This document shows, piece by piece, positions 27,929 through 36,345 of a stretch of DNA of 45,108 bases (positions within the stretch are counted from its first letter, which is position 1; the number at the start of each line of letters is the position of its first letter). The translations under genes and the position numbers were made by a program. The notes under the pieces were generated by a model, which was not told the DNA's origin, ran no database searches, and worked only from the letters and a program-made list of their open reading frames with translations. Source of the stretch: Frankiaceae bacterium (lineage in GTDB: Bacteria > Actinomycetota > Actinomycetes > BP-191); the NCBI GenBank assembly GCA_030840645.1, contig JAVEEC010000032.1, positions 1 through 45,108 on the forward strand. Direction: 5' to 3'.

Positions 27929-29410
27929 ATGAAACGCGAATCAAGCAGGATGATCCGCTGTCTGGCGCTGGTGATCACCGTAACCGAGCCCCTCGCCGTG
28001 GCGGTACCGGGCCCGCCCGCGTACGCTGCCGACGGCACCGCCGTCGTCCGAGTTCTCTTCCCGCCTTCTGTTTCCGGAAGCGCCTACATGGTGAGTGGCC
28101 CGCTCGACCTCGTCACAATGACCCGGCCAACCGTGGCGCACGGTGTCGTCAGCACTGACGCCGTGGCCTTCACGGTCACGGCGGCCGACATCACTCGCCG
28201 ATCTGGTTTCTCGATCGTGGCGGCCCGTTGGGTCGATCAGGACCATGCGGCGGTCTCCCGCGCTGACATCGGGCTGGCGCCGTCGCAGTTGGACGGCCGC
28301 ACCGTTACGGTAACAGCGATCGATCCGATCACCACGACCGCCTGGCACTCGGCGGCCGACGCTGTGGCAGCCCAATCGTCGACAACCAGCATTAGCACTC
28401 AGAGCGTGCCCGGACAGGTGACTGTCGACGCCGAGCTGCCGCAGTCCGTGGTCGCCCCTGGCGGAAGCGTTCCCAAGCTCGGCGACTTGCCGCCTGTGCC
28501 ACCGGGGACGATCAAGACCGTGGTCAACAAGCCAGTGGCCAGACGTATCCCGCTGTCCCCCGAGACGGTCGCGTGGTTGACCCAGACGCTGGTCGCCGCG
28601 GGCAACACCCACGTTGTCAGCCACAACCCCTACCCCGGCATTCAGGCGTTGCGCGGTATCTCAGTGCACCCCATCGGTTCGGTCGCCCACGCTGAGGTCA
28701 CCAACACGTCCCAGCAGGTATGGCAGATCGGTGTGAGCTACGACAGTGCCCCGTTCAAAGTGACCGGCACCGCCGCCCACGACAAGACCACCAGCCAGAC
28801 GGACACCTGGCCAGACCGCCCGGACTGCTACTACCCGCCGAACACGCGCGACTCGGGCGACTGCGCCACCTACAACGGCATCGGCGCCATGAACATCTAC
28901 GGCCGCGACCAGTGGTACGTCGATGACGAGCTGGGCGAAGTCATCAATTACTCGAGTGGCGATGTCATCTACCTGCGTAGTGACAAGGTGTACAACGACA
29001 GCTACATCGGTGGAACGGAGTACGACTTCGCCGACAATGAAGCTTACTTCTATCGGGCACCACATTCGATCCGGGCCGGGATATTCGGCGCATGGGCGAC
29101 CTACCTTCCCGGGTCCACGACGGTGGTCCACCTGACAGACTCATACGAGTACGAGCTCGGCGCCACGGTGAGTATCCCCAGCGGACCGTCGTTCACCTCG
29201 ACGATGAAGCAGAACCATACATACGGTGTCACCAATACCATCAAGATGCGCACGACGGCCCAGGTAGGCATCTACAAGTTCTACCGTTACGACATGGCCG
29301 AATCGGTGTTCCAACACGAGTACTGGTCCTGTGAGCTAGCACAAGGCTGGACGAAGAGTCCGGGGACGCCCGAGCACCCTGAGAACCCGTGCTACCTCTA
29401 CGGCGGCTAG
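27929..29410 (+). CDS. Secreted protein of unknown function
   Basis: The 493-residue protein has a signal peptide (CLALVITVTEPLAVAV, likely cut after PPAYA, about residue 34). The N-terminal ~150 residues look like a beta-sandwich domain rich in Thr and Val. A linker with Ser/Thr/Pro follows, then a C-terminal region rich in Tyr, Asp and Gly (YGRDQWYVDDELGEVINYSS; YDFADNEAYFYRAPHS). CYYPPNTRDSGDC and WSCELAQG...NPCYLYGG offer cysteines for disulfides. GGAAGG precedes the ATG. Codon use is visibly less GC-rich than in neighbours (TAT, AAT, ATA and TCA occur), which suggests later acquisition. Its TAG stop lies in the left CTAG of repeat copy C. I do not recognise a family. Confidence 0.8.
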   Translation: MKRESSRMIRCLALVITVTEPLAVAVPGPPAYAADGTAVVRVLFPPSVSGSAYMVSGPLDLVTMTRPTVAHGVVSTDAVAFTVTAADITRRSGFSIVAARWVDQDHAAVSRADIGLAPSQLDGRTVTVTAIDPITTTAWHSAADAVAAQSSTTSISTQSVPGQVTVDAELPQSVVAPGGSVPKLGDLPPVPPGTIKTVVNKPVARRIPLSPETVAWLTQTLVAAGNTHVVSHNPYPGIQALRGISVHPIGSVAHAEVTNTSQQVWQIGVSYDSAPFKVTGTAAHDKTTSQTDTWPDRPDCYYPPNTRDSGDCATYNGIGAMNIYGRDQWYVDDELGEVINYSSGDVIYLRSDKVYNDSYIGGTEYDFADNEAYFYRAPHSIRAGIFGAWATYLPGSTTVVHLTDSYEYELGATVSIPSGPSFTSTMKQNHTYGVTNTIKMRTTAQVGIYKFYRYDMAESVFQHEYWSCELAQGWTKSPGTPEHPENPCYLYGG

Positions 29411-30114
29411 GGCGTGTATTGCGATCCGCGATCATCGTCCACGGCGGTGCATCGCGACGCGGATGGGGAGTCGATAGCAGCGCTATCGGCGCAGACCACA
29501 ACGCCGCAAAGCGCCGTGCGCGGCGTCGCGCAGCAGGTCAGCGGATTGGGAGACACGCCCTAGCCGCGACGCTGGCGACGACGGTGGCAGCCGCCGGGCT
29601 CAGCGCCTGCCATCACCCGAACGGGACGACGTCGCCACGGGTCGAGGCGATCGAGCAGATGACTGTGCCGCTACCGCCGAACTCGGTCGGCGCCATCGTG
29701 TCGATTCGCCTGGCCAATACGGGCGACAAGCCGGTGCCGGCTAGGTCGCTCGTACCGACGAGCGACCCGCAGATCAGCGTCGAGGTCTTCGGCTTGTCTG
29801 ACTGCCGTCGAGGCTGCGTCGGCACCGGATTGCTCGACGAGCCGACTGAGCAGCAAGCCCGGGCCAGTGTCGACCCCAGTCTGCGAACCATCCCGCCGTC
29901 CTCGGGTGACAGTCGTGCCACTGGACGCGGGCTGCTCTCACTGGTCGTGGCACTACGCTGGCGCATCCCATCGGCGGCCGTCGAGCCTTGCCGCTATCTA
30001 CGGTCGGTATCGATTCGAGGCGAGAGATCCGTTGTCGAGCTCACGGCGCAGAAGGGCGGCTGGCTGGCCGCCGTCGTGTCGGAGAGAGGGCCGTCAGACG
30101 GACCGGCTTGCTGA
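29389..30114 (+). CDS. Lipoprotein with a 51-codon repeat insertion in its signal peptide
   Basis: Without the 153-bp insertion of repeat copy C, the frame would read MLPLRRLAATLATTVAAAGL then SAC: a basic start, a hydrophobic core and a lipobox (LSAC), a typical bacterial lipoprotein signal. The insertion keeps the frame, has no stop, and lengthens the n-region by 51 residues rich in Arg (KRRARRRAAGQRIGRHA) while leaving the core and lipobox whole. The mature part (about 165 residues) starts CHHPNG and has paired cysteines (SDCRRGCVG) but no family I recognise. The GTG at 29389 overlaps the end of the upstream gene by 22 bases. Whether the long signal still works is open. Confidence 0.6.
   Translation: MLPLRRLGRVLRSAIIVHGGASRRGWGVDSSAIGADHNAAKRRARRRAAGQRIGRHALAATLATTVAAAGLSACHHPNGTTSPRVEAIEQMTVPLPPNSVGAIVSIRLANTGDKPVPARSLVPTSDPQISVEVFGLSDCRRGCVGTGLLDEPTEQQARASVDPSLRTIPPSSGDSRATGRGLLSLVVALRWRIPSAAVEPCRYLRSVSIRGERSVVELTAQKGGWLAAVVSERGPSDGPAC
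29407..29563. repeat. CTAG-flanked palindromic repeat, copy C
   Basis: A 149-bp body lies between CTAG at 29407-29410 and 29560-29563, in the same orientation as copy A. The right end is consensus. The left end has several changes (TATTGCGATCC for TCTCCCAATCC). Relative to copy A it lacks 9 bp, also in frame. Its internal hairpin (29473-29487) reads GATAGC, AGC, GCTATC, where copy A has GAGAGC, AGC, GCTCTC, so one base pair changed on both sides. The left CTAG supplies the stop of the secreted-protein gene. Confidence 0.85.
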
Positions 30115-30171
30115 GGCGCCCTACCAAGAGACTGCGCGCGCCGCCGGGCGATACAGACCCGACCCGGTGGA

Positions 30172-30562
30172 CTCCTGAGCGCGCGGGTGCGTTCGGACTC
30201 GGTGATGACGCCCGCGGGCGCTGAGTTCCGCCGTAGCTCGACCGACCGTCCCGACGACGACACCATCGCCTCCAGCAAGACGTTACCGGTCCGTCGATAA
30301 GTGCGTCCCACGCGTCGAACTCGGCGCGAACGCGACCGCGGGGACGACGCACGCATAGGCGCCAGATTGCGGCGCGCGCTTCAAGTACCCGAGTGGGTCG
30401 AGCGCCAGCTCCATGAGCCAGGCAACATCGGAACGCCGCACCCTCCTGTGCACGCCGGTCAACTGGCACGGCAGGCGGCCGTTGTCGCACAGGTCCACGA
30501 CGTTCTGGCGCGAGGTGCCCCAACAGCGCCGCCGCCTGACCGGTCGTCAGCAGGTCGTCCAT
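30172..30562 (-). pseudogene. Frameshifted excisionase-type HTH antitoxin-like gene
   Basis: The frame from ATG 30562 begins MDDLLTTGQAAALLG, the first helix of an excisionase/MerR-type HTH. One extra base (a C near 30517) then breaks it. The +1 frame continues with TSRQNVVDLCDNGRLPCQ and HRRVRRSDVAWLMELAL. Later frames give EFDAWDALIDGP and VLLEAMVSSSGRSVELRRNS then APAGVITESER. Joined, they match the HTH-plus-C-terminal layout of antitoxins normally paired with PIN-type toxins. At least two further frame changes make it non-functional. No toxin gene is present. The rest of 30115-30606 holds nothing else I can support. Confidence 0.6.
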
Positions 30563-30606
30563 GACGCTGCGCGCACGTCATCAACACAAGACACCAGCGC
30601 CAGGAT

Positions 30607-33600
30607 TTAGGTCGGCAACGCCGCCCGCATGCGGTCGGCCAGCCCCGCCGGCGCGGCGAGGTCGACGAGCAGCGCGGGCACCGGCTCCTCGATGCCGTCC
30701 GCCGCCTCCGCCTCCCCCGCACGCCGCAGGCAGTCCGCCTCCCACAGCAGCGCGCGCGCCAGCCAGACCGTCGCGCCGAGCCGGCTCCAGTGGTGCGCCG
30801 CGTCGTCGAAGCGCCGCGCCGCGGTCGCCGGGTCGCCGGCGCGCAACGCACGCAGGGCGATGTTCTCGGCATGCGTCGCCCGCGTCTCCACCAGCCACGC
30901 GCCGCCGTCGCCGATCGACGCGGCCGTGCCGCCGCCGTCGAGCAGCTGGGCCTGCTCGACGCACGCCGCCGCGAGCGCGCCGAGCTGGGGTACGTCGTGC
31001 CGCCGCGTCGCGTCCAGCGCCTCGGCCAGCGGCCCCGCGGCCGCCGACGGGTCGAGCGCCAGAGCGGCGCGGGCGACCAGCACGCGCGGCGGGACGCCGT
31101 ACAGCCCCCACCCGCGCCCGTCGGCGTAGCTGACCAGCGGCCCGGCCAGCGGCGCGACCTCCGCCCACCGCCCGGCGTCCAGCGCGATCGCCGCCTCGAC
31201 GGAGTCCGCCTCCAGCAGGTCGAGCCGCGAGTCGCGCGGCCGCAGCAGCTCCCGCGCCGCGGCGAGCAGGTCGCGTGCGACCTGCGGCGTACGGCGGCGG
31301 GCGGCGGCGTGCGCGGCGATCAGCTCGGTCATCGCCCGCAGACGGGGGGCGTTCAACGTGTCGGTCAGCGCGAGGACGCGCGCGTGCAGCCGGCCGGCGT
31401 GGTCCAGCTCGCCGGTCATCGTCAACGCCGCCTGCTGGCAGAGCAGCGCGTCCGCCTCGACCCAGCCCGCGCCGCTGTCGTACGCGTCCTCGGCGGCCTC
31501 GCGCGCGAGCCGCAGCGCGGTGTCGAGGTCGCGGCGGAACTCCGCGAGCAGGGCTTCGTTGCGCGTCAACGCCGCCCGCCCGCGCAGGTCGGTGTCGCGG
31601 TCGGTCAGCCGCGCGGCCTCGGCGGCCCAGCGCCGCTGGTCGGGACCGCCCTCCAACGTCAGCAGGTACGCGAGGTCCTGCGCGAGCCACGCCTGGTGGT
31701 CGCGCCGCCCGGCGCGGGCGTTCGCGTCGAACACCTCGCGCGAGAGCTGGATGTGCCTGGCCATGTCGGCGTAGCGCAGGTTCTGCGCCTCGATCCAGAG
31801 CGCGTCCGCCTCGCCGGAGATGTCGCCGAGCGCGCTGAACTCCGCCCGCGCCAGCACAACGGCCGCCTCCGACTCGGCGACCCGGCCGCAGTCCGACAGC
31901 GCTCGGGCGAGGACGCGCCGCGACTGCGCGACGAGGCCGGGCGCCGTTGCGATCGCGAGCGCGCGCTCCGCGCGTACGACGGCCTCCTCGGACCTGGCCA
32001 GCTCGACCAGCGCGTCGGCGTGCGAGATCAGCAGCCGCGTCGTGACGTCGTCGCCGATGCACTCGGGCGCGGCCTCGGCGACCTCCAGCGCCTGCCGCAA
32101 CGCCTCCTCCGCGCGCCGCGGCTGGGTCGTCGCGATCTCGGTCGCCCAGGCGAGCAGGTGGTCGACGGCGAGCCGCGCGGGCTCGCACGGCGCCGGGCCG
32201 TGCAGCACGTCGGAGCGCCCCTCGCGCCACGCGGCGGCGTAGTGGTGCGCGAGCAGCGAGAGCGGCGGCGTGTAGTCGGAGCCGCCGTGGCGCATCTGCT
32301 GCAACGCCTCCGCCACGACCCGGTGCCTGTCGGCGCGCGCGCGTCGCGCGAGGGACTCGTACGCGACGTCGCGGATCAGCGCGTGCCGGAACTTCAGCTC
32401 GACCGCGCCGGGGATCGACCCGGGAACGACGCGGCGGACCAGCCCGCGGTGCTCGAGCGACTCGACCAGGTCGTCGAGGTCGGGCCGCGGCTCGACCTCG
32501 GCGAGCAGGGTGTCCCAGAACGTCGGCCCGATGACGGAGGCGTTCTGCAGCAGCGACTTCTCCGCGGCGGGCAGCGCGTCGAGCCGGCCGGCGATGAACA
32601 TGCGCATCGAGTTGGGCACCCGCGCCAGCTCGTGGCGGTCGACGCGCGCGGCGTCGGCGTCGATGGCGCCGCGCTCGTTCAGCAGGGCGACGCACTCCTC
32701 CACGAACAGCGGGTTGCCGCCGGTCCGCGCCGCGAGCTCGTTGACGACGCGGGTCGACGGCGCCGCGCCGATCAGGGCGTTCAGCATCGCGGCGAGGTGC
32801 GGGTGGTCGAGCGCGCCGACCTCGACGGGCGGCACGTCCGGCAGGTCCTGCGTGCCGGTCCGCGCCAGGCAGAGCACGAGGACCGGCGCGTCCCATGGCT
32901 GCAACGCGATCTGGCGCAGCAGCTTCGACTCGTCGGGTCCGGCCCAGTGCAGGTCGTCCACGACGAGCAGGACGGGCCGGGTCCGGCCGAGCGCCTCGAC
33001 CAGCAGCCGCAACGCGCCGAACGCCGTCTCCACCTGCGCCCCGCCGCCGCGCTCCTCGCCGGAGAGCAGCGCGGCGAGCCAGTCCGCGAGGAACGCCGCC
33101 GACTCGCCCAGCCCGAGGGCGCCGACGTAGCCGCGCAGCTCCGGCGCCAGGTCCTCCGCCCGCGCGGGCAGCGACACCGCGAACCGCCGGGCCAGCGCGG
33201 AACGCAACGCTCCGAACGACGAGTCGTCGCCGTACGGCGCGCAGCCGCCCGTCAGCACGTCGGCGTCTTTGCGGCGCAGCCCGTACTCGTGCGCAACGCG
33301 CGACTTCCCCTGGCCCGCATCGCCGACGACCACCACGACCTCGGAGGTACGCCGGGCGACGACCCGGTGCCAGGCCGCGTCGAGGCGTTCGAACACGTCC
33401 TCCCTGTCGACGAACGGCGTGTCCGCCGGCATCGGCCGCCGCCCGGCCGCGGCACCGGTCGCGGGGCGCACGGCGCGGACCACGGTGACGCGTTCGGCGA
33501 ACCCCTTGACGGCGCGGTGGCGCGGCGAGCCGTACTCGATCGCGGTGCGGGTCAGCTCGCGCGCCCGATCGGTCACCAGCACCTGGCCGGGACGGGCCAG

Positions 33601-34113
33601 CCCGCAGAGCCGCGACGCGAGGTTGACGGCGTCGCCGGTCACCGAGAACCCGCCCGCGTCGGCACTCGGCGCGACGTACACCTCGCCGGACGCGATGCCG
33701 ACGCGCAGGTCGGGCAGCGGCTCCCCCGCCGCCCGCGCCTGCGTCGCCGCGTGGTGCTCCTGCGACGCGAGCCCCGCGCGGACCGCCCGCTCGGCGTCGT
33801 CCTCGTGGGCGATCGGCGCGCCGAACACGGCCATGAAGCCGTCGCCCTGGATGCCCTGCGGCAGCGTCGCGCCGTAGGACTCGACCACCCGGCGCAGCGC
33901 CGCCATCGCGGGGCGGACCATGCCGTGCACGACCTCGGGGTCGAGGCGGTTGCAGAGCGCGGTGTACCCCGACAGGTCGGCGAACAGCAGCGTCCCCAGC
34001 TTCCGCTCCGTCGGCACCTGGGGGGCGCCGCACGAGGGGCAGCTCACGAGCAAGGTGGCGACCGCGCCGCCGCAGCTCCGGCAACGCGTCCTCGACCCCG
34101 GGGACGCGGGCAC
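30607..34113 (-). CDS. Class III nucleotide cyclase-AAA ATPase-TPR regulatory protein
   Basis: The 1168-residue protein starts with a zinc ribbon (C11, C14, C25, C28). A class III adenylate/guanylate cyclase domain follows (about 36-205; FADLSGYTAL with D46, GIQGDGFMAVFG with D91, GDAVNLASRL). Next is an AAA/STAND-type ATPase (Walker A GDAGQGKS 264-271; Walker B VLLVVDDLHWAGP), and then a long helical-repeat C-terminus rich in Ala/Arg. It could make cyclic nucleotide or act as a signal-responsive scaffold. Both metal-binding aspartates are present. There is no C-terminal LuxR HTH, unlike many relatives. The GTG at 34113 lies 5 bases after the upstream stop. Confidence 0.88.
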   Translation of the reverse strand: MPASPGSRTRCRSCGGAVATLLVSCPSCGAPQVPTERKLGTLLFADLSGYTALCNRLDPEVVHGMVRPAMAALRRVVESYGATLPQGIQGDGFMAVFGAPIAHEDDAERAVRAGLASQEHHAATQARAAGEPLPDLRVGIASGEVYVAPSADAGGFSVTGDAVNLASRLCGLARPGQVLVTDRARELTRTAIEYGSPRHRAVKGFAERVTVVRAVRPATGAAAGRRPMPADTPFVDREDVFERLDAAWHRVVARRTSEVVVVVGDAGQGKSRVAHEYGLRRKDADVLTGGCAPYGDDSSFGALRSALARRFAVSLPARAEDLAPELRGYVGALGLGESAAFLADWLAALLSGEERGGGAQVETAFGALRLLVEALGRTRPVLLVVDDLHWAGPDESKLLRQIALQPWDAPVLVLCLARTGTQDLPDVPPVEVGALDHPHLAAMLNALIGAAPSTRVVNELAARTGGNPLFVEECVALLNERGAIDADAARVDRHELARVPNSMRMFIAGRLDALPAAEKSLLQNASVIGPTFWDTLLAEVEPRPDLDDLVESLEHRGLVRRVVPGSIPGAVELKFRHALIRDVAYESLARRARADRHRVVAEALQQMRHGGSDYTPPLSLLAHHYAAAWREGRSDVLHGPAPCEPARLAVDHLLAWATEIATTQPRRAEEALRQALEVAEAAPECIGDDVTTRLLISHADALVELARSEEAVVRAERALAIATAPGLVAQSRRVLARALSDCGRVAESEAAVVLARAEFSALGDISGEADALWIEAQNLRYADMARHIQLSREVFDANARAGRRDHQAWLAQDLAYLLTLEGGPDQRRWAAEAARLTDRDTDLRGRAALTRNEALLAEFRRDLDTALRLAREAAEDAYDSGAGWVEADALLCQQAALTMTGELDHAGRLHARVLALTDTLNAPRLRAMTELIAAHAAARRRTPQVARDLLAAARELLRPRDSRLDLLEADSVEAAIALDAGRWAEVAPLAGPLVSYADGRGWGLYGVPPRVLVARAALALDPSAAAGPLAEALDATRRHDVPQLGALAAACVEQAQLLDGGGTAASIGDGGAWLVETRATHAENIALRALRAGDPATAARRFDDAAHHWSRLGATVWLARALLWEADCLRRAGEAEAADGIEEPVPALLVDLAAPAGLADRMRAALPT

Positions 34114-34117
34114 CGCG

Positions 34118-34630
34118 CTAGCCGAGGAACGCCAGCGCGGTGACCTGAGCGGTCACGCCGGCCAGGCCGGACACGGCGGTGAGGGCGGTGGCGAGCTCGC
34201 CGTACGAGTCCGCGCCGACCTCGACCAGCGCGCCGTAGGCGCCCGCGGTGAGGCAGGCGCCGATCACGCCGTCGACCTGGGCCGCCGCCGCGAGGAACGC
34301 CGACCCGCTGCCCGACGACAGGTGGACCCGGCAGAACGCCTCGTGGTCGCGGGGCAGTGAGTTCTTCGGCGGGACCATCTCGTACTCCTCGTTCGCGTCG
34401 AGGTCCGGCACGGTCCCGACGGCGACGTCGTAGCCGCCCGCGCCGAGCGCGACGATCCGGCCGGCGGCCGTCGTCAGGTCGGCTCCGGTGGTGCCCTCCA
34501 GCGCCGCGAACAGCGCGTACCCGGAGTAGCACGGGGTGGCGAACCGCACGCCAAGGTTCCCCGCCGTCACGAGCGCCGCCACGTCCTCGAAATTACCGCT
34601 GAACGTCTGTGCGAAGAAATAGCCGTACAC
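34118..34630 (-). CDS. Unknown protein with RAM-like C-terminal segment
   Basis: The 170-residue soluble protein starts at GTG 34630 behind GGGAGGAAAC. The last ~50 residues (VDGVIGACLTAGAYGALVEV, then ADSYGELATALTAVSGLAGV) follow the strand-helix pattern of the AsnC/Lrp ligand-binding (RAM) domain. The N-terminal half repeats a similar strand-helix plan (NLGVRFATPCYSGYALFAAL). It may be a double alpha/beta-barrel protein that binds a small ligand. This is pattern inference only. It lies 5 bases before the cyclase/AAA gene, so it may work with it. Confidence 0.65.
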   Translation of the reverse strand: MYGYFFAQTFSGNFEDVAALVTAGNLGVRFATPCYSGYALFAALEGTTGADLTTAAGRIVALGAGGYDVAVGTVPDLDANEEYEMVPPKNSLPRDHEAFCRVHLSSGSGSAFLAAAAQVDGVIGACLTAGAYGALVEVGADSYGELATALTAVSGLAGVTAQVTALAFLG

Positions 34631-34713
34631 GTTTCCTCCCCAGTAGCGGGATACGGGGCCCGCCGGTCCGGCGATGATCCACGAGGACGGGCCCCCGCAC
34701 GCAAAAGTGTCGG

Positions 34714-35403
34714 CTAGGCGACACCTGGCACGTTGAGCGTCGCGAGAACGGGCCGGTGGTCACTTGCCGTCTCGACACCGGGCAGCGCGAGAGCTTCGCC
34801 CCGTAACACGGTAATTTGCGAATCCGCAAAGATGGCGTCGATACGCCGCCGCGGCTCCGCCGACGTGCTCGTCAGGCCGTCACCGAACGGCGCGGCGGCG
34901 TACGCGTCGACCAGCGTCGACGCGAGCAGCGAGAACGCCGGCCCGTCGGGGTCCTCGTTGACGTCCGCGCCGACGATCCCCGGCGCGCCGTACGACCGCA
35001 GCAGCGCGAGCACCGCGCGCGCCTGCGCGACGCGCTCGTCCTCGAACAGGCTCAGGTGCGTCGACGCGACGACGACCTCCGTACCGCCGACGTCGAACAC
35101 GCCGAGGGCGACGCCGCGCCGGTGCTTCGGCGGGTGCCACGGCAGCTTCACGCTGCGCCGCGCGAGGACCGGCAGGTCCGGGCGCGCGAGCAGCAGCACC
35201 GCGCCCGCAGGCCGCCCGCCCGTCACAACGGCCAGCCCGCTCGCGGCGGCGAGCGCCGCGCAGCGTTGCCGCGACCGCCAGAACCGCGGCGCCTCCTGCA
35301 CACAGACGACGTCGGGCTCGGCGGCCCTGATCACAGCGGCGACGCGGTCCGTGCCGAGCCGCAGCGAGAGGACGTTGTACGACATCACCCGCAACGCCGT
35401 CAC
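34714..35403 (-). CDS. Endonuclease/exonuclease/phosphatase-fold enzyme
   Basis: The 229-residue protein belongs to the Mg-dependent EEP superfamily (DNase I, exonuclease III, sphingomyelinase). It has VMSYNVLSLR with the conserved Asn, VCVQEAP with the metal Glu, STHLSLFEDE with the catalytic His, IVGADVNEDPDG (NDxN-type DxN), RRRIDAIF and SDHRPVLA with the last Asp-His pair. There is no signal peptide, so it acts in the cytoplasm. The substrate is not evident. The GTG start overlaps the carbamate kinase stop by 4 bases (GTGA), so the two are translationally coupled. Confidence 0.9.
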   Translation of the reverse strand: MTALRVMSYNVLSLRLGTDRVAAVIRAAEPDVVCVQEAPRFWRSRQRCAALAAASGLAVVTGGRPAGAVLLLARPDLPVLARRSVKLPWHPPKHRRGVALGVFDVGGTEVVVASTHLSLFEDERVAQARAVLALLRSYGAPGIVGADVNEDPDGPAFSLLASTLVDAYAAAPFGDGLTSTSAEPRRRIDAIFADSQITVLRGEALALPGVETASDHRPVLATLNVPGVA

Positions 35404-36332
35404 GGGACTATCTCCGTCCCGGCCGCGCCGCGCAGCGCGTCGGCGGCGCGGTCCAGCGACGTCACGACCGCGCGCGGCCCGCCGCCCGAGACGAAGTCGC
35501 ACGCCGCCTCGATCTTCGGCCCCATGCTGCCCTCGGGGAACTCCCCCGCCGCCAGCAGGTCGCGCGCCTGCGCGACCGTGAGCCGCGGCAGCGCGGCGGC
35601 GCCCGGCGTGCCGTAGCCGCGTTGCACGACGTCGACCTCGGTGAGGATCAGCAGCAGGTCGGCGCCGACCAGCCGGCCGAGCAACGCCGCGCTGCGGTCC
35701 TTGTCGACGACCGCCTCGACGCCGCGCAGCTCGCCGTTGACGTCGACAACGGGAACGCCACCGCCACCCGCCGCGACGACGACGTGACCGGCCTCGATCA
35801 CCTGCAGGAGAGGACGTTCCTCGACGAAGCCGGTCGGCAACGGGGACGCGACGACCCGCCGCCACCGCCGGTCCGGCTGGATCGTGAACACGTGGCCGGT
35901 CTCCTGCGCGATCCGCTGCGCGACCGGCCGGTCGTACGCGGGACCGACCGGCTTGGTCGGCCGCCGGAACGCCGGGTCGCGCCCGTCCACCAGCACCTGC
36001 GTGACGAGGCAGAGGGCCCGGACCTGCGAGCCGCGCGTACGCAGCGCGTTGTCCAGCGCCTGCGCGAGCAGGTACCCGATCTGGCCCTGCGACTCGGCGC
36101 CGCACACGTCCATCGGCATCGCCGGGATGTCCGGCGCGGCGGCCTCCTGCTGGAGCAGGATGCGGCCGACCTGTGGGCCGTTGCCGTGGGTCAGCACCAG
36201 CTCCACGCCCCGCGTCACCAGGTCCGCGAGGTGGCTGCTGGTACGCGCGAGCGCGGCGCGCATCTCGTCCGCCGAGCCGGTCGCCCCTGGCGGCGAGAGC
36301 GCGTTGCCTCCTAGCGCGACGACGGCTCGCAT
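35400..36332 (-). CDS. arcC: Carbamate kinase
   Basis: The enzyme transfers phosphate between carbamoyl phosphate and ADP, giving ATP in catabolism. The 310-residue protein shows VVALGGNAL, LVLTHGNGPQVG, MDVCGAESQGQIGYLL, FTIQPDRRWRRVVASP, VVAAGGGGVPVV, VEAVVDKDRSAALLG, LLILTEVD and EGSMGPKIEAAC. All are family landmarks. No arcA or arcB (arginine deiminase, ornithine transcarbamoylase) is nearby, so its carbamoyl phosphate source is unclear. An ornithine-consuming enzyme is encoded 9 kb away. TAGGCT ends 10 bases before the ATG at 36332, and its TAG is the stop codon of the upstream gene. Confidence 0.94.
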   Translation of the reverse strand: MRAVVALGGNALSPPGATGSADEMRAALARTSSHLADLVTRGVELVLTHGNGPQVGRILLQQEAAAPDIPAMPMDVCGAESQGQIGYLLAQALDNALRTRGSQVRALCLVTQVLVDGRDPAFRRPTKPVGPAYDRPVAQRIAQETGHVFTIQPDRRWRRVVASPLPTGFVEERPLLQVIEAGHVVVAAGGGGVPVVDVNGELRGVEAVVDKDRSAALLGRLVGADLLLILTEVDVVQRGYGTPGAAALPRLTVAQARDLLAAGEFPEGSMGPKIEAACDFVSGGGPRAVVTSLDRAADALRGAAGTEIVP

Positions 36333-36345
36333 GGTGCGTCGGAGC

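Noticed and set aside
30607-34113. LuxR-family regulator
   Set aside because: The ATPase core resembles that of LAL regulators, but no C-terminal LuxR helix-turn-helix is present and the N-terminus is a cyclase.
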